From a virus, in the IMG/VR virus record IMGVR_UViG_3300042691_037845, positions 1 through 46,920 of that record: a stretch of 46,920 nucleotides of DNA. One strand, 5' to 3'. The position numbers and the translations under genes were made by a program. Numbering within the stretch: the stretch's first letter is position 1; each line of letters starts with the position of its first letter. Shown in pieces: positions 44,293 through 46,920 of the stretch. A model generated the notes under the pieces. The model was not told where the DNA came from, made no database searches, and saw only the letters and a program-made list of their open reading frames with translations.

Positions 44293-46126
44293 CCTCCATC
44301 CACGTCTTGCCGTGGTGCGCGTCCGCCGAAGCCGGAATGTCCCCCAGCCACAGAGCCTCCGCCTTCTCCATCACCTCCTGCAGCGTGGTGACCCAATGCT
44401 CAACCCGGTCATCGCGCACCAGCAAGATCAGTTCGTCGTGGATCGCTCCAGCGATACGCACTTCCTTCTCTCCGGCGGCATGAACCAGCGGCCACAGCCG
44501 CCCGAGGGTCAGCTTTAGCACCGCTGCGCCAGCGCCCTGGATCACTGTGTTGCAGCGGGTGGTGAGTTTGTTCTGCTCGCCGGGCAGGAAGCGCCGCATG
44601 TTGGACACCCGCATCCGCACCGCCGCATCCTTCCCCGAGTTTTGCGCCTTGGCCGCAGCAGCCTTCTGCCACTCGTTCACCCCGGTGTAAGCCGCATGGA
44701 ACTTGTCCCGAATCTCCGCCGCCTCGTCAAGCGACATCTGAATGCCCATGGCGCCTGCATAGGAGCGCAGCCCCTTGGCGCCCGAGCCATACAGCAGGCC
44801 GAAGTTGGCGCTCTTGCTGATCTGGCGCATCTGCTTGCGGGCGCCGTCCTCGGCCAGATCAAACGCGTCTCCGTAAATCGCCCGAGCGGTAACGGTGTGG
44901 AGGTCTTCTCCCTGCTGGAACGCCTGTTTCATCAGCGCGTCGTTCGCCTCAGCAGCAGCCAGCCGCAGCTCCATTTGCGCGTAGTCCGCCACCACCAGGC
45001 TCCACCCCTCGGGCGAGCGTACGCAATCCCGAAATTCAGGATCCCGCGGGCACTGCTGCAGGTTGGGCGACATGCACGACATGCGACCTGTATCGGCCCC
45101 GAGCTGCAGATAGCTGGCCCGGATAAAACCGTCCACGCCCTGGTGTTTGAGCAGCGACTCCACCATTTGGCGGCGCTTCTCAACGCGCTTCCACCGCAGA
45201 TACTGCACCACGATCTCGTGGTCGGCCGCGTACTCCCGCAGCGCCGCCCGACTGCATGACGGCTTGCCGTCCGCATCCACCGGAGTCTGCCCCAACAGCG
45301 CCGTAAACACCTCTTTGAGCTGGTGCGGCGAGTTGATGTTGAACCCGGCTGGCCGCTTGTCGCCGCCCCGCACCGTGCCAGTGGCCTTCGGCCTGAGGTT
45401 CAGCTCGCCATCGGGATCCCGCGGCAGCTTGTACCCCGCCGGCAGCGCCTCGTCGAGCGCCACCACAAACTCGGCGCCCATCCGCTCGTTGTCCGCCTCA
45501 AGGTCGTCGCGCAACTGCTCCAGCATCTCCTTGTTGAACGGCAGCCCCGTGCGCCAGAGCTGCGCCATCGCGGGTAATGCCTTGCATTCCAAGTCCCATG
45601 CTGGTGCGAGCGCTCCGGTGGCCATGCGCTGCCATAGTGGCTCCCACAGATCCAGCAGCAGCTTGACGTCGTTCGCCGCGTACTCCATCTGCTCCTTGCG
45701 GAGGTCGCCGCTCCAGTCGCTCTTCTGCTCTTCCTTGGACATCTCGACGTTGAGGTAGCGCTTCACCACGAACTGCAGACCGTGGCGCAGGTTCGGCAGC
45801 CCATTCGTCAGCAGGCGACTGCCCAGCATGGAGCAGTAGACCTGCCCCTCGGGATACAGTTCGTGCTCCTGGAGCCAGCCCAGATCAAATACCGCGTTAT
45901 GGGCAAGCCAGCGGCGCTTTCGTGCGAAGAACCGATCCAACTCCAGCCAGCCTTCGGTGTCTAGCTCCCAGCAGTCAATCACCACCGGAAACTCGCCTTC
46001 GGCGCAGAACTGCAAGAGCCGCATCCCACCGTTGACAGGCTGCAGCCCCGTCGTCTCACAGTCGAACGCCACCAAATCGGCATCCTCCAGCAGGCTCAGA
46101 TGCTCGACCCCAAAATTGATCTTCAT
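44282..46126 (-). CDS. DNA polymerase, family A, with 3'-5' exonuclease domain
   Basis: A 614-residue replicative polymerase. The exonuclease has FDCETTG (Asp22, Glu24), LAHNAVFDLGWL (Asn77, Asp81) and YAANDV (Tyr149, Asp153), so proofreading should be active. The polymerase half has TGRMSCMSPNLQQCP (346-360), motif A VVADYAQMELRLA (378-390, Asp381), motif B RQISKSANFGLLYG (434-447, with Arg434, Lys438, Phe442) and motif C GAIHDEL (560-566, Asp564). No 5'-3' exonuclease is present. The upstream TACCCTAATAGGGTAAC element (46139-46160) probably drives it. It belongs to the leftward replication arm with the primase-helicase. Confidence 0.95.
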   Translation of the reverse strand: MKINFGVEHLSLLEDADLVAFDCETTGLQPVNGGMRLLQFCAEGEFPVVIDCWELDTEGWLELDRFFARKRRWLAHNAVFDLGWLQEHELYPEGQVYCSMLGSRLLTNGLPNLRHGLQFVVKRYLNVEMSKEEQKSDWSGDLRKEQMEYAANDVKLLLDLWEPLWQRMATGALAPAWDLECKALPAMAQLWRTGLPFNKEMLEQLRDDLEADNERMGAEFVVALDEALPAGYKLPRDPDGELNLRPKATGTVRGGDKRPAGFNINSPHQLKEVFTALLGQTPVDADGKPSCSRAALREYAADHEIVVQYLRWKRVEKRRQMVESLLKHQGVDGFIRASYLQLGADTGRMSCMSPNLQQCPRDPEFRDCVRSPEGWSLVVADYAQMELRLAAAEANDALMKQAFQQGEDLHTVTARAIYGDAFDLAEDGARKQMRQISKSANFGLLYGSGAKGLRSYAGAMGIQMSLDEAAEIRDKFHAAYTGVNEWQKAAAAKAQNSGKDAAVRMRVSNMRRFLPGEQNKLTTRCNTVIQGAGAAVLKLTLGRLWPLVHAAGEKEVRIAGAIHDELILLVRDDRVEHWVTTLQEVMEKAEALWLGDIPASADAHHGKTWMEAKG

Positions 46127-46138
46127 GCCAAGTAAGGC

Positions 46139-46160
46139 GGTTACCCTATTAGGGTAGCAC
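46139..46160 (-). promoter_or_regulatory. TACCCTAATAGGGTA palindrome before the DNA polymerase gene
   Basis: TACCCTA-T-TAGGGTA (46142-46156) is an almost perfect palindrome inside GGTTACCCTATTAGGGTAGC, 13 nt before the polymerase ATG. It shares TAGGGTAACCGC with the 1021-1045 element read on the minus strand. It is the most symmetrical member of the set, which favours a regulator-binding site. Confidence 0.5.
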
Positions 46161-46161
46161 G

Positions 46162-46392
46162 TCAGGAGGCAAAAGCCTCCAGCGCGGCGGCGATTAGGAG
46201 TAGCCGACGCAGGGCGAAGACAACGCCAGGACTGTCCTCTACATCAGCGTCGCAGTACATGTTTTCAATCTGCTCAGCAGCAGCTCGCAGAGCACCGGCC
46301 AGTACTCCTATGTCCATCTCAAAAGGGTCTGCAGTCCAGCTGCTCTCGTACTCCTTGAGTACAGCGGCAGCGGCGGGGGAGAGGTCAGTCAT
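46162..46392 (-). CDS. Small helical protein, LSPAA family
   Basis: A 76-residue protein starting MTDLSPAAAAVLKEYESSWT. The LSPAA-x-AVL opening and an ALRAAAEQ helix are shared with the protein at 46637-46894, so the two are paralogues. The C-terminal part differs (VVFALRRLLLIAAALEAFAS). The end of the gene forms a GGAGGC/GCCTCC hairpin (46165-46180). ATGA overlap with the next upstream gene. Function unknown, but such genes are common in cyanobacterial phages. Confidence 0.72.
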   Translation of the reverse strand: MTDLSPAAAAVLKEYESSWTADPFEMDIGVLAGALRAAAEQIENMYCDADVEDSPGVVFALRRLLLIAAALEAFAS

Positions 46393-46640
46393 TGGTTCCC
46401 CCAGCGGGCAAGGACGGCGCGGGCAAACCCCATTGCATCAACACGCTCTCCATGCCCAGTGCTAGTTGTGAACGCGTAGTAGAGCAACTTACCTAGCTCC
46501 TCATCCGTCGGCCCCTGCGGCTCGGGCTGGGCCAGGGCGGCGCGGGCGCGTTCCAGCAAGGCGTGATGGACTTCATCCACCGCATAGGTATTGAACGCGG
46601 CGTGAAGCTCAGCGCATAGGGCTTTCCAGTCAGTGGTCAC
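46389..46640 (-). CDS. Small hypothetical protein
   Basis: An 83-residue protein: MTTDWKALCAELHAAFNTYA, then HHALLERARAALAQPEPQGPTDEELGKLLYYAFT, then VDAMGFARAVLARWGNQ. The opening 'M-T-x-D-W-K-A-L-C-A-E-L' and the Pro-rich hinge PEPQGPTDEEL are recurring features of small proteins in cyanophages and related bacteria. ATGA overlaps lie on both sides. Function unknown. Confidence 0.72.
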   Translation of the reverse strand: MTTDWKALCAELHAAFNTYAVDEVHHALLERARAALAQPEPQGPTDEELGKLLYYAFTTSTGHGERVDAMGFARAVLARWGNQ

Positions 46641-46894
46641 CGCGCACCTCCGTCCAGCTCGTCGGCAATTTCTTGGAGCACAGCAAGAGCATCTCTCATG
46701 CCATCGGTGTACATCTGATGAACATAATCAATGTCCTTAACTTGTTTTTCTGGCGAGGCCTGATCCGCAGCAGCGCGAAGGGCGGCGGCAGCAATCCAGC
46801 GGGATTCGTTTAGGCAGTCATCTGGGCCATAAGAGTTGGCGCCATTCGCCGCATCCAGCACCGCCTGCGCGGCGGGGGAGAGAGGTTCAGTCAT
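46637..46894 (-). CDS. Small helical protein, LSPAA family
   Basis: An 85-residue protein: MTEPLSPAAQAVLDAANGAN, then a helix with WIAAAALRAAADQASPEKQ and an acidic end (AVLQEIADELDGGAR). It is a paralogue of 46162-46392 through LSPAA-x-AVL and ALRAAA. Its ATG overlaps the TGA of the frame that begins at 276 and crosses the window join, which supports circular closure. Function unknown. Confidence 0.75.
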   Translation of the reverse strand: MTEPLSPAAQAVLDAANGANSYGPDDCLNESRWIAAAALRAAADQASPEKQVKDIDYVHQMYTDGMRDALAVLQEIADELDGGAR

Positions 46895-46920
46895 CGAGTT
46901 GCTCTAGTGCGCGGCGGATG

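Noticed and set aside
1-46920. CRISPR arrays
   Set aside because: No regularly spaced direct repeats with unique spacers were seen; the CCATTCAAGG repeats are too short and irregular.
1-46920. Lysogeny functions
   Set aside because: No integrase, excisionase or CI-like repressor is recognisable. The two ribbon-helix-helix proteins alone do not indicate a temperate lifestyle.

Overview
This window looks like the whole genome of a tailed double-stranded DNA phage with a siphovirus-type gene set, opened at an arbitrary point. The reading frame that runs off base 1 on the minus strand continues at base 46920. Across that join it stays open and stops in an ATGA overlap with the next gene at 46894, so the ends can be joined into a circular map. 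There is no integrase, no excisionase, no recognisable repressor or immunity region, no tRNA and no photosynthesis gene. The phage-carried RpoD-like sigma factor, the collagen-like tail fibre, the chain of very small overlapping leftward genes and the high GC content with C-ending codons point to a phage of a GC-rich picocyanobacterium (Synechococcus/Cyanobium type). The host is inferred, not proven.

Layout on the circular map. (1) A leftward replication and nucleotide-metabolism arm starts at the primase-helicase (3768). It runs through the join and down to the sigma factor (40973): primase-helicase, a DUF3310 protein, many small proteins, a family A DNA polymerase with 3'-5' exonuclease, ribbon-helix-helix proteins, a dCTP deaminase-like protein and the RpoD-like sigma factor. 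(2) A short rightward early group (3913-5837) carries a putative ssDNA-binding protein, a ribbon-helix-helix protein and a RecB-like exonuclease. (3) A strongly folded, repeat-bearing non-coding stretch (5838-6090) separates this from (4) a leftward accessory block (6095-9418) of mostly unknown proteins. (5) The rightward late region runs from 9546 to 39962. It holds small and large terminase, portal, gpF-like protein, scaffold, capsid, decoration and neck proteins, a sigma-like protein, major tail protein, tape measure, tail tip, a tail assembly chaperone pair, a series of adhesin and fibre genes, a glycosyltransferase-methyltransferase fusion, a membrane/lysis cassette and a two-domain endolysin. 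Two neck/tail-completion genes (19275-20104) lie inverted inside it. (6) An AT-rich HNH endonuclease gene sits at 39973-40464.

Three observations stand out. First, the two ORFs at 28280-28858 and 28798-29451 are joined by a perfect A AAA AAG slippery heptamer followed by a GC hairpin. This is the signature of a -1 programmed frameshift in a tail assembly chaperone, placed here downstream of the tail-tip genes. Second, a box built around CTAGG or TAGACT lies about 5-35 nt upstream of nearly every gene that is not translationally coupled to its predecessor, on both strands, with no shared -35 element. Third, a small protein inside the late region (17902-18444) carries sigma-70 region 2 and a region-3-like part but no region 4. 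A sigma lacking region 4 would be expected to read -10-only promoters. I infer, without proof, that this protein and the CTAGG box form a phage-specific late promoter system alongside the complete RpoD-like sigma factor.

Many genes are shorter than 60 codons (for example 4549-4728, 9075-9221, 11613-11750, 16761-16907, 17127-17267, 28158-28280, 40552-40725). They are supported by stop/start overlaps and conserved-looking composition.
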